A stretch of DNA of 64,000 bases from Cokeromyces recurvatus (taxonomy: Eukaryota; Mucoromycota; Mucoromycetes; Mucorales; Mucoraceae): positions 620,001-684,000 of the forward strand of contig NW_026251393.1 of assembly GCF_025118155.1 (NCBI RefSeq), in the 5' to 3' direction. Below the pieces are notes generated by a model, which made no database searches, was not told the origin of the DNA, and was given only the letters and a program-made list of their open reading frames with translations. Position numbers and translations under genes: made by a program. Numbering within the stretch: position 1 is the first letter of the stretch; every line of letters starts with the position of its first letter. Positions 23,334-34,149 of the stretch are shown here, piece after piece.

Positions 23334-25747
23334 TTAGGTAGACTGTTCACTGTTATCAAAATAAGTGTAAAGAGTCTTCCTCAATTCACTAAAAAAAGCC
23401 GCAGATGAAGAAGATAGGATAACTTCATCTGAATGTATACTTCCTGAATCTGACATACTTCCAAAACTATCAGATGGTGGTGTACTGTTTGCTTCAGATA
23501 AAACATGAGTATGATTATAATTGCTTGAAGAGGAAGCACTATACTGTTTTTCTAATTCTTCTTGATGATAAAAATGACTCTTATCAAAGTTAATATTTGA
23601 TACATTCATACTGTTATCTAATAGTTGGACACGTTGTTTCAAAATTTGTAATGTGATACGCAGGTTCTTCTTTGCCCTTGCTCGAATAGATAAGTTAGCA
23701 GCCTTTTTTAACATTCCTAAAGTGTCACACGCAAATAACAGCCAATGTAGCTCAACTGCACAGGGCAATCGATGATATAACACTTGAAAAATTTTAGTAA
23801 TTGCGTCACAGCAGACAGACACGATCAATAAGGCACGATCACCATCAAATCGTGACATACAGGCACTTTTTAAATCTGTAGATGAAGGTGATTGCATGAT
23901 TCGTGTCTCTAAAGCTATCCAGTGAGAATAATAAGCTTGATTTAAATAAATTGCAAATGTATTCGTACATTGTTGAATACTGTCTATTTGTAAATATTCT
24001 AACAAGGGTAAATTTGATAAACGATATGACGCAGGAAGTAGTTTCCAAAAAGAAATGAGTTGATTTTCAAGTTGTTCAACGTCTTGTATTGAAATGGAAT
24101 CCAAGTGTCCTCCAATCAAATGATATCTGAGCTCACACAGATACATAGAGGGTGGTGATGATGATGATGAGGAGGAGGAGGAAGAGGAGGAAGTATAGGT
24201 AAAACTAATGGTAGTAAAATTCTGTAAAAGAATGTTATAATGAAAGGCAGAAAGTGCATTAGAGATGTCTTCATCTTGTGCTTCATTAGACAAAACAATA
24301 GGTAAGCCTATACCGCTATCGAACAACATAGAGGGGAGACCATTAAGGCCATCACGAATAATGTGTAGACTAAGTTCCATATAACGTACAGCATAAAATA
24401 TACGTCGCCATGATTCTGCGTATATAATTTCAAGCGTTACAGGTGTGAAAGGTGTTAAAGTACTTAGGATACCCTGATATTGATCTTTAAGCTGAAGGAC
24501 CATACGCCAAGCGAGATTTATGTATAAGCGAGCTTCTGCATTCTCGAGTGTGATCAATGCACATTGTGATAATAGCATCAGGGAACTAGCAATAAATATA
24601 CTAGGCTCTTGGTCAAATAAAGCATCTCGTAATAATTCTTTTGCTTCTTGTCGAAGTGACTCTGCAAATTCTTCTCGTGACATTGACAGTAAAGTGGTTA
24701 TTGATGGAATTAGGGGCAATACATAATGACATTGTGCATAAATGACAAAAGCTGAAATAGCGGTTGAAATCAGTGAGTTATGCTTTGATTGCAAAAGAGG
24801 TAAAAAATAAGGTTTTGAAAGCATAGGGGTAATCAAACCAGTACAATTAAAATAAGACTTTACTAAATATTGTTTCATTTTACAACGTATTTCTTTATTT
24901 GATATATGCTGATTATCCACTGTAATTAAAGTGTGTCGTTGTTGAGAAGGTTGCTCTTTTTGAAAGAAGCCATGAAGGAGACATTCTACTTTTAGCATTT
25001 TGTTGGTAATCTTTAGTCGATGTGAAGTATAATTGATATGATAACTAGGTGGATGTAATAATGAGGATGAAAAAATGTTATTCGTTGAAGTAAAACGATG
25101 AAGTGATTCAGTTAGGAATTTGGAAAGATCAGCAACGTTTTTAATAGATGTTTGAAAGATGATGCCTTCTGATCCTTGTGAAATGGTTAGTTGCCATGAT
25201 GGTATTTCCTTTTTTTTACAAGATTGAGTAACACTATCCTTTGTTGTAGTTGAGGTATTATCGTATACTATACGATCTGATGAAGTAGAAGGATCATGTT
25301 GAATGATGATACCATTTGATTTAGGATTATATAAACAGTTATTTCCGGTATAATTCAAATTTGAACAGAAGTTACTAAAGAGTTCTTTTGAAGGAAGTTG
25401 AATAGTTACATTTAATAGTTTCAATTGTTGTTCCATAGTCTGCATATCTTGTTCTATACTACGAACTAGTTCTATCATTTTGTTTTTTTTAGAAATGGGT
25501 ATCGATTTGTTTACAACAGTTGGTTTTGCAGTATATTTAAACACACAAGTTAAGTCCATTTTAATGCATCGATCGCATTGAGTCCCTTGAGTTACTTTAC
25601 ATTTTCTTCGATGAGCACGACAATTTTCACCTGACAAAAGTTTAGTTTAGTTTAGTTAATTAATGTCAAATGGGAGGGTTGAATTTATATGTATACTTTA
25701 CATGGCTTATTACGTTTTCTTTTAGTGTTTTCATTAGTTGAAGACAT
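23334..25747 (-). CDS. Zn2Cys6 fungal-type transcription factor
   Basis: Two exons (25747-25702, 25630-23334) give 780 aa. The binuclear zinc cluster spans the intron: C16-x2-C19-x6-C26-x7-C34-x2-C37-x6-C44, preceded by KRKRNKP, which may also be a nuclear signal. A short coiled-coil-like linker (~70-95) follows. The middle (~280-650) resembles the fungal-specific transcription factor domain, with an RRIFYAVRYMELSLHIIRDG segment in place of the usual WW...D..S motif. The C-terminus is Ser/Asn-rich, and a serine run near residue 490 comes from a TCC/TCA repeat. Such proteins bind paired CGG triplets as dimers and regulate metabolism or drug response; the target pathway cannot be inferred. The short first exon was found by completing the first zinc-binding cysteine. 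Confidence 0.92.
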
Positions 25748-26225
25748 ATTTACATAAATATGAAACCTTCACTCCTATTTATTCCAATATACTCCTTTTC
25801 TAGTTGTTATAAATAATGGTGTATATAAATTGAAATAATAAGAAAAAGAAAAAGAAAAAAGGAGAGAAAGGATAAACTAATATTCCGTTGTATTTCATTA
25901 ATAAAATCAAGAATTGGACAGGAAGCATTACATAATATAAGTCTAGAAAATCAGAAAAGAACTGATTTAAACCTCTTTCCTAAATTAAAATTGATAAAAT
26001 ACTGCATGGCTGAAAATTATTTAGAGAGTTGAAAAAAAAAATTCTACAATAGAAGAATTATTCCTATTTAAAATAAAGGAATTGTTTTATGCCCACCTTT
26101 AAAAAGTATTTTTGTAGATGGTATAGAATCAAGTGAATGGAATATTTCTTAATAAGCTATTTTTGCAGTCATTTATCAATAAATAAATAAATAATTTTGA
26201 CACTTTTCTTTTTTTCTTTTTTTTT

Positions 26226-26256
<31 letters not shown>

Positions 26257-26817
26257 TTTGCATAAAAATGATTACAGTGTAGTATTGATTATAGACATGC
26301 TAAAATAATGATTGTATTTTAGAATAATCACATGATTTATTCGCATTGCTGTAGAGTCACTTAGTATATAGATAGATCGACTGACTTTATTACTAATTGA
26401 AATATATTCTTATCTTTTACAATAAACAAATAAGAAGCGTCCTTCTCAGGAACATGTCTTTGTATCTAAACCTACATTACTATACAAAAAATGAGTCGAT
26501 TATTTCTTTAAGCTTACTGACTGACTTGTTCTAACTTTTCCTTCTCTTCTATATATATATACATATATCCTCATTCACTGACTATGTTAATTATTTTAAT
26601 TATTATGTCTTTTATCGACTCTTATATATATACTCTTCATGATATAAAAGATATCAATAGGCCTATAGAAAATAAATTCTATTGAAATAAGATATAACTT
26701 GACTCTTTTTATAGATAGAGATTGACAGTTATTTCAGTAAAACTCGTTTTAAATACAAACTTTTTTTTTTCTTTCTTTCTTTCTGAGGACAATGGTGGTA
26801 TATCCCCGTAAATCGTG

Positions 26818-26849
<32 letters not shown>

Positions 26850-27665
26850 AAAGACCCGACAGGCTGGAATTTTATTTTCCTCTTTGTTAACAAATATTGT
26901 ATTTTACGTAATGCATTGTAATTCTTTTACTCTTAGCATAAATATAGGATCGTCATTTTTTTTTTTTTTTTTATTTATTTTAACATTCCTTTAATTAGCT
27001 AAATAGATTACTTTTATATTTATAAAAGTGACATATAGTCTGATATTACCATTATACGCATTTTTTTTTAATACATACATGGTTAAATTATGTTTTGTGC
27101 CACAAATTTTAGAATTAAAAAAATGCATCTGATTAAAACGCGTAGAAAAATTATATTATGTAGCCATGGTTTTTGCATACAAATAATACATAAATAAACA
27201 AATAAATAAAAATGTATATATATATATATTTATAAGAACAAAAATATGTAAGCAAGACGGCACACATTTACATTTGAATAAAACAGTATATTAAAAGTAG
27301 ACAAAAGAGTAAAATCTGTACCCGCATAGAATAAAAAGACTTACATTATTATATTAAATGGAATGGAAGATAAGCTTCTGTAAAAGACCTTCTATTTTAG
27401 TTTCCAAATAAAGAATAGGCATGACATCATATTCTAGCTCTATTTGACCCAGTTTAAATTCATATACGACGAAATATTATATATAAATATATGTATATAA
27501 AGCAACGCATATTAACGTATATTATCGAATGTCTATTTCATTTTCTTTCTTTTTTTTTTTTTTTTCTTTCTCTTTTTTTTTGGTTTCTTTTTTTTTTTTT
27601 TTCTTTTCTTTTGAAATACACATTCGTTTAAATACTCCTTATATATTCCCTACTTAATACATACT
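25748..27665. other. 1.9-kb intergenic region
   Basis: Divergent promoter region between the Zn2Cys6 gene and the kelch gene. It contains T-rich runs at about 26210-26260 and 27540-27610 and an A run near 26820-26847. No convincing ORF, tRNA or repeat was seen. Confidence 0.45.
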
Positions 27666-29560
27666 ATGTCTAGTAACGAGAGTAAAATTTCGTTTAAAGT
27701 ACCAAAAACGATTCTAGATTTAAGCTACGATATAAAACTTGCTATAATGGATCGCTTAGATAACAGATCATTAGCAAGAATGGCGCAGACATGTACATAT
27801 TTTGGTAAAATATCTTTTTTTTTTTTTTATATAAGGCGTTTCTAAGATTATAAAAACACAAAACACACGTACATTTATATATATGCGTGCTATCTATATA
27901 ATGTATATATACAGAGATCTAAATAAATATAAATGTATATATCTAATAGGAATGCTGATACGTAGTATTATTTCATTTAGAAAAGCACAAATCAGTATGG
28001 TCGATCAAAGACTACCTAAATCAATACCGTTTTTAAGTTTTAGAGCTGGCGCCTATATTGGATCGAAATTTTACTTGCCCTTTATTCATGATGCCCTACT
28101 TTGTTATGTGTATGACCTTAATGAGTACGTTTGGTCTTCACATAAACTCAATTTAATGGGTATACAGCATTTAACACCTCAAGTTACAAGCTCAGCTGTC
28201 ATAGGAGATAAAATCTATCTTGTTTGCGGTCGATTATTGCATTCTTATGTCTTATCAAATGGTTTAATTGAAATTGATACAACAAATTTTAATACACGAT
28301 TGATCGAGTCAGCAGAAGGTTTACCGCCACGACCTCGTCACGAGCATTCCGTAGATGCTATCTTGAATAGATATTTAGTTGTTTTTGGAGGTTTATGTTA
28401 TAATTCAGTCGGTAATATATATATATATATATATATATAAAGAGAGAGAGAATAGATACAAAATATTAATTTTTTTTTTTTCTTCTTTGACAGGTGAAAA
28501 TGACGTATTTGTCTACGATACATTAGAAGATAGATGGTTTGTACCGCCAATCACTGGGTAAGAAATTCAAAGTCGTTTTAGTATAGTAGCAACTAATTTT
28601 TTTTTTTTTATAATGATTAGGCATATACCCCATTTAAGATTTGGACATTCAAGTGCAGTCATTGGTACTGATCTTTACGTTCACGGTGGAGCGCAAATAG
28701 ACGATACCTCTTATATTGTTTATGATGATCTTCATAAACTTGATTGTGCAACCTGGACATGGTATAAATATGAGCATCCAGAGGTTGAACGCTATCTTCG
28801 ACATCAAAATCGAAGCGAGGAAGTACCGGCCAGGACACAAAGGAATTTCCTTATAGCTACAAGTGGTGACAGTCCATATGATCGATTCCAATCTTGCATG
28901 TGTGCGTATGGTTCAAAGATCATCATCCTAGGTGGTCACTCCATTCGAGAAGATGAAGACGAAAATGAAATGCTATGTAGTTACCCAGTAGACGAATTGT
29001 CTGTCTTTAATATACGAAAATGTTTGTGGACTACGATTCGTGCATCAACAGCTACACATCAATCCATATCCTATGGAGCTCTAGCAAGACGCGAAGATGA
29101 AAATGGTGAACACATGGAGGATACTATTACACTAACAGACATGAGTGTCGCTGCTGTTTCATTAGATTCGAGAGGACTTCGTATTTTTATTCTTGGAGGT
29201 CAAAGATCAGAAAAGTTAGTATTATTAGAAGAAGAAGAAGAAGAGGAAGAGGAAGAGGAAGAGGAAGAAAAAGAAGAAGAAAAAGAAGAAAAAGAGAGAT
29301 TAGAAAATGGTGATGAACCCACTTCATCCTTCACAAATCAACCTACTACATCATCCCAGAATTCAAACGAATGCCATCATCATCACTTACTTCCTCTTAT
29401 TTCAGACATTACATCGCAAAGACCTAATAAAATACAAAAATATGATTCAGATCTTACTCAAGACATGAAAGAAACAGAAGAAGTAGCTAGACATAATGCT
29501 TCAATATTCAATGAATTACCTAATGAACAAACTATTCAGCAGGATCAGGTAATATATATC

Positions 29561-29614
<54 letters not shown>

Positions 29615-30043
29615 AGAGAGAGAGAGAGAGTTAGATTATGTTGAATAAAAAAAGCTTTCCTATATTTAGTGGACGACAGAGATTGAAACAAGATCCCCGA
29701 CATATGAACCACTTTCAGAGAAGGTGATCGAACTCTTTCGAGCTACTGACTCTGATATAGCAAATGCACAGCTTGAGGGTGAAAATCGAGATTTAGATAA
29801 AGAGCATGAGATTATTGAAAGAAGTAATAAAAGAATTTCAAAGTCATTAATGAGCGGTAATGAAGAAAGTCGAAGAAAGGCAGGTATAGGTAAAGATAAT
29901 GAAAATGCTAAATTAAGAAAACTTTCCACGGCTGTCATTCATCGAGCACATCAAAGTCAAGACAATTTACATGATATTGAGGAAGATACAAGAATAAGTA
30001 GTAGTAGTAGTAATAGTAATAGTAGTAGTAGTAGTAGTAGTAG

Positions 30044-30075
<32 letters not shown>

Positions 30076-30200
30076 ACGAAAGTATCAGTCATGATGGTCA
30101 AAGCAGTAATAACAATAACAGTAATACAAGTAGAAAGAGTAGTCAAGATAAGGGAAATTCTGTTACTCCTTGTCTTATGTTACTTGAATTATTAGAATAA
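27666..30200 (+). CDS. F-box-like / kelch-repeat protein
   Basis: Five exons (27666-27804, 27950-28411, 28494-28557, 28621-29548, 29670-30200) give 707 aa. Residues ~17-46 look like an F-box (TILDLSYDIKLAIMDRL, SLARMAQTC). Kelch-type blades follow: RAGAYIGSKFYLPF, RPRHEHSVDAILNRYLVVFG, HLRFGHSSAVIGTDLYVHGG, GSKIIILGGHS and RGLRIFILGGQ. After the propeller come a poly-Glu run (from about 29228), a low-complexity linker, a predicted coiled coil (~550-600) and a Ser/Asn run encoded by AGT/AAT repeats (29998-30074). F-box/kelch proteins are usually SCF ubiquitin-ligase adaptors; fungal kelch proteins also include polarity and cAMP-pathway factors, so the role is open. The acceptor of exon 2 is chosen by phase and is the least certain. 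Confidence 0.78.
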
Positions 30201-30310
30201 TTTAATTATAATCTTAAACCATTTTTTTTTTAATTGCAAATATTTATATTTTTATCGTATACCACTTGAAACCTTAAAAAAGACAAGCATGGATAAAATA
30301 GATTTTGCTC

Positions 30311-30341
<31 letters not shown>

Positions 30342-30575
30342 TTCTTTTTGCTTTTTATATGTATATCAATTTTTTTTTTTTTACATGTAATGAATGGAAT
30401 AATGTTATATAAAATATAATAAAGAATAATACATGTATAATAATACTACTACTATTGAAAAAAAAAGAAAATGAATATGAGTATGTTTGGTAATAGAATG
30501 TACAATTTACATATTAAAATTGTTGAACATATATTTTACAAAAAAAAAAAAAAAAAAAAATAGTAGTTTACTAAT
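30201..30575. other. Convergent 3' spacer
   Basis: AT-rich spacer between the 3' ends of the kelch and tetraspanin genes. It contains several T runs and one A run, with AATAAA-like signals on both strands (for example about 30417-30424), as expected for two converging transcripts. Confidence 0.45.
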
Positions 30576-31631
30576 TTAGTAATAGGTATTTCCTCTATTA
30601 TTATCATGATGATGATGGTGCTGATTATAATCATTATTATATCGATACATATCATAGCTATCATATCGACTATTATTATTACCATTACGATAATAATCAT
30701 CGTAATATTTATGTTCATCAATAGGAGAACCTACTAAAGTAGTAGGTGTATCCACTGTCATATCATCTAATCGAATACCCGATTTTCTGCGTTTACGTCT
30801 TTCTTCTTCGTCATCATAACTTTTATCTCCACTTGTACAAAGTAAAGTAATTGCATTTGACATGGCTAATAATTGTAAAGCAAGGGCTGCAAATATGATA
30901 TAATATATTTTAGAGAATGTACTTTTAATATATTGCTGTAAGATGTATGCACAAGGAGATAAAGGATTTGTTAAACTTGTTGTAGGTTGACACCTATTGG
31001 TTAAAGCGTAATTATCAATTGATGTTTGAAAACCACAGCAGTTAAACTACATACATATATATAAAAATTAGCTATTTTGGATGATTTGTATTTTATAGTC
31101 AGTTACCTGATTTTGAAGATTTGCTCTATAACTTGTACTTGCAATTGACCATAAGTCACTTAAATATTTGGATGAATTAGCAGCCTTTTGGTAGATTTGT
31201 ACACCAATAAGAACTTGAAAGATGAGTGCTGCAATAATGATAATCATATACAAATATGTAATTATATTCTTTTTCACATAAGCGCCTGTAATACCAAATA
31301 AAGCTGCAACACAAATTATAATACCCAAAATGACAATATCTTTTATTTAATTATTAATATTTTCTCTCTCCTAATAAAGAAATACATATTTATTATAATT
31401 ACTCTTACATTTAAATATATTATCTGGAAATAGAGTTGCACCGTTAAATCCATCTTTCATACCAATTAAGCCGAAAGCGATAAATGCAATACCCAAACAG
31501 ATAAATAATGTATTCGTAGTAATCATGTAGACTTTACTCAGTCTAAATAAATAAATTAATAAATAAATAAATAAATAAATAAATTATTAAAAATAAAATA
31601 AATAAAAATACCTAGCACAACAGGTTGTCAT
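30576..31631 (-). CDS. Tetraspanin-like protein
   Basis: Four exons (31631-31612, 31542-31409, 31339-31107, 31046-30576) give 285 aa. Four membrane segments are readable: TTNTLFICLGIAFIAFGLIG, YIVILGIIICVAALFGITGA, ITYLYMIIIIAALIFQVLIG, and IYYIIFAALALQLLAMSNAI near residue 205. Between the third and fourth lies a large extracellular loop that opens exon 4 with the tetraspanin CCG motif (FNCCGFQ) and has two further cysteines (RCQP, SPCAY), the minimal four-cysteine arrangement. The cytoplasmic tail is unusually long (~80 residues), charged, Tyr/Asn-rich and has a His run (QHHHHH). Tetraspanins organise membrane protein complexes; fungal members such as PLS1 act in penetration-type growth. 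This one cannot be assigned to a subgroup. Confidence 0.85.
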
Positions 31632-32027
31632 GATGGAAAAATAAATAAATAAATAAATAAATGCGAAATTGAAGTATGATTAAACTTGCTAATAAAAGTT
31701 TAAAATAAAGAAAAAAAATAAAATAAAAAAGTAATCCCAATAATCAAAAGGAAAGGAAAGGGCAAGCAAAAAAGAAAATAGAAAGAAAAGAAAAAAGAAA
31801 AAAAAAAGAAAGGGGAGGAGGAAGAAGAGGAGGAGGAAGAAAAAGAAGAGTGGAGGAGGAGGAGGAGGAGGTGTTGGTAGTGAACGGGAAGATGAAAGGA
31901 AGGAGAAAGAAAAAAGAAAAAGAAAAAGAAAAAAAAAGGGGGGGAAAAGAAAAGAAAAAAAAAAAAGTCTGTGAGTGAAAGTATTTATGCTTTATTGTAC
32001 AGTCTAAATTAAACTCATTTTTTATTT

Positions 32028-32089
<62 letters not shown>

Positions 32090-33073
32090 TCTGTTACTAT
32101 GGTAAGCAACACTACAGCTTATTACTGGTATAATTAGAATATATTTATTGCTATAATTAAAAATAGATTACTTAAGCGGAATATAAATTGTTCACTTCAG
32201 ATCCCTCCCAACAACAACAACAATTATACTTTTCCCATAAAGTGGTCCAGGTAACATTTTCAAGCAATAATAGTCAACAAGATAATAGCAACTACTTGTT
32301 CCAAATTCTATTTTACTCAGTTTAGATCTTATTCCTTTACTCTCTTCTTGTAAACTTGGAAACGCCTTTTAGCTTTCTATTTTTATATCTATATAACCTC
32401 AGAATCAAATCATGTATACATTGCTTTTCCAATGTTTAATGTCTTCATTGTCAAATTTGCTATTAGAACCAGTAACTATATATAAAATAGAGTATTAAAC
32501 AAATGGACGTTTCATCAATACTATATATCTGTTGAACAGAATCTAGAAGAAATGGGTTCTTCATCTAGATTGAATAAAGTTGGCATCTAAAATATTACCA
32601 AGAACATGTATTACTATATTATCTAATCGTAGTAACCTTTTTATTATTATTATTATTCATCTGCATTATTGAACACTCAAATCTATTTGTTAGTGCAAAT
32701 GAAAATTGTTTACTGCATGTTTCATTTATCGAATCTATTTCCTAGATTCTCTGATTTAACAGAATGTGCAAAAAAATAATATTAAAAGAATCTTTTGTAG
32801 ACATCTGTCAGCACATTTAATTTAAAAGCTTTTTTTTTTTTGATAATTTCCCTTGGAAAAGAAATAAAGACATTTACTTTATCGGTTAGTTTTAAAAAAA
32901 AATAATCTACAAAGTTCGAATTCTCTAGAGCGATAAGGCATTTTTTTTTTGGGTGAATGAAGACTGATGCTGAAGTACTTAATTATGGGGTAAAACAAAA
33001 ACAAGATTTGATATCCAAGTTCTTTTTTATTAGATAATGCATTGTTTGTGAAAAGAAAAAATGGTCAATTCAT
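31632..33073. other. Intergenic region with purine tract and 55-base poly-A
   Basis: Upstream of the tetraspanin gene lies a strongly purine-biased tract (~31735-31965, almost only A and G on the plus strand, including GAGGAG runs), then a 55-base A run (32032-32086), then about 1 kb of unremarkable AT-rich sequence to the eL42 stop codon. TAAA repeats occur at 31555-31590 and 31640-31662. No gene seen. Confidence 0.55.
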
Positions 33074-33795
33074 TTAGAAAACAAGAGCAGCACCCTTAGT
33101 CTTCTTATCACCACCCAATTCAAAGTGCTTGCATCTCTTAATAGCCAATTGCATCTTGTACTTGCAAACTATAGAGATTCCAAAAAAAAAAAAATTAACA
33201 TCCAATATACTACTACTTTACATCTCTCCTTATTATACTTTACCGGTACATTCAAGACGAAGAACAATCTTCTTGGTAGTCTTAGCCTTCTTGTGGAAAA
33301 CGGGCTTGGTTTGACCACCATAACCGGATTGCTTACGGTCGTAACGTCTCTTACCTTGAGCGAAGAGAGAGGCCTTACCAGCCTTGTATTGAGTGACCTT
33401 GTGGGGAGTGTGCTTTCTACACTTGGCACCCTTACAGAAGGTATTTCTGGTCTTGGGAATGTTGACCTATATATAATTCAGGAGCGCGTTAATGCTGGAT
33501 TCTTTAATATACATATACATATATTTATTCAGATTTCTTTTTTTTCATCCATCGATTTTATTTTATTTTATTTTTTTTTCTCCATCTATTCATCATTAAA
33601 ATAACGTCATTAATTGAAATAGAATTGTTCAGTTCTTTTTTTTATTTATTATTGTTGAAATTTGCTTTAGTAAATTGACTATTACATAAATTATGATAAA
33701 TCGTCTTTGAAAAAAAATATATGTGTATATACGTCGAGAGATGGATGAATGGACGGATGGATGGATGGATGATTATTTGTTGAGAAACTCACCAT
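33074..33795 (-). CDS. RPL42: 60S ribosomal protein eL42 (L44/L36a)
   Basis: Three exons (33795-33793, 33466-33244, 33168-33074) give 106 aa, the exact family length. The sequence starts [14 protein letters not shown] and ends KTKGAALVF, matching eukaryotic eL42 throughout. The zinc-binding cysteines are C12, C17, C74 and C77. The first coding exon is only the ATG, followed at once by the GTGAGT donor of a 326-base intron. Residue 56 is Pro (in GGQTKPVF); in yeasts Pro at this site goes with cycloheximide sensitivity and Gln with resistance, so sensitivity is predicted. Codon use is visibly biased toward C-ending codons (AAG, GTC, ACC), as expected of a highly expressed gene and unlike its neighbours. 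Confidence 0.97.
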
Positions 33796-33882
33796 TGTTA
33801 AAGTTCACAAAGAATAAAAAAGAGAAGGATTTCGGTATCATTTGAGGGTTGAGATGCCAGTGTTCCCTACTTCAAATTCAGC

Positions 33883-33926
<44 letters not shown>

Positions 33927-34149
33927 CGGAAGTAGAGAAACAGCAATAATTTAAAGACCACAAACAATACTATTACTATTATCAAAAAGAAAAAAAAAAT
34001 ACTTATAACTAACCATCATCAATGATGAGTGAACAGATAATTTATTGAACAATTATTTAGTATTAACTATAATATTACATAAAGGTTATGTAGAATCATG
34101 GTTTAAATAATTAAATAACAGTCATTGTTGACTGTAAAGTGAAATGATA
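33796..34149. other. Spacer between eL42 promoter and Snt2 3' end
   Basis: Short spacer with a ~41-base A run (about 33883-33923). It must hold the eL42 promoter; no TATA or other element stands out. Confidence 0.45.
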
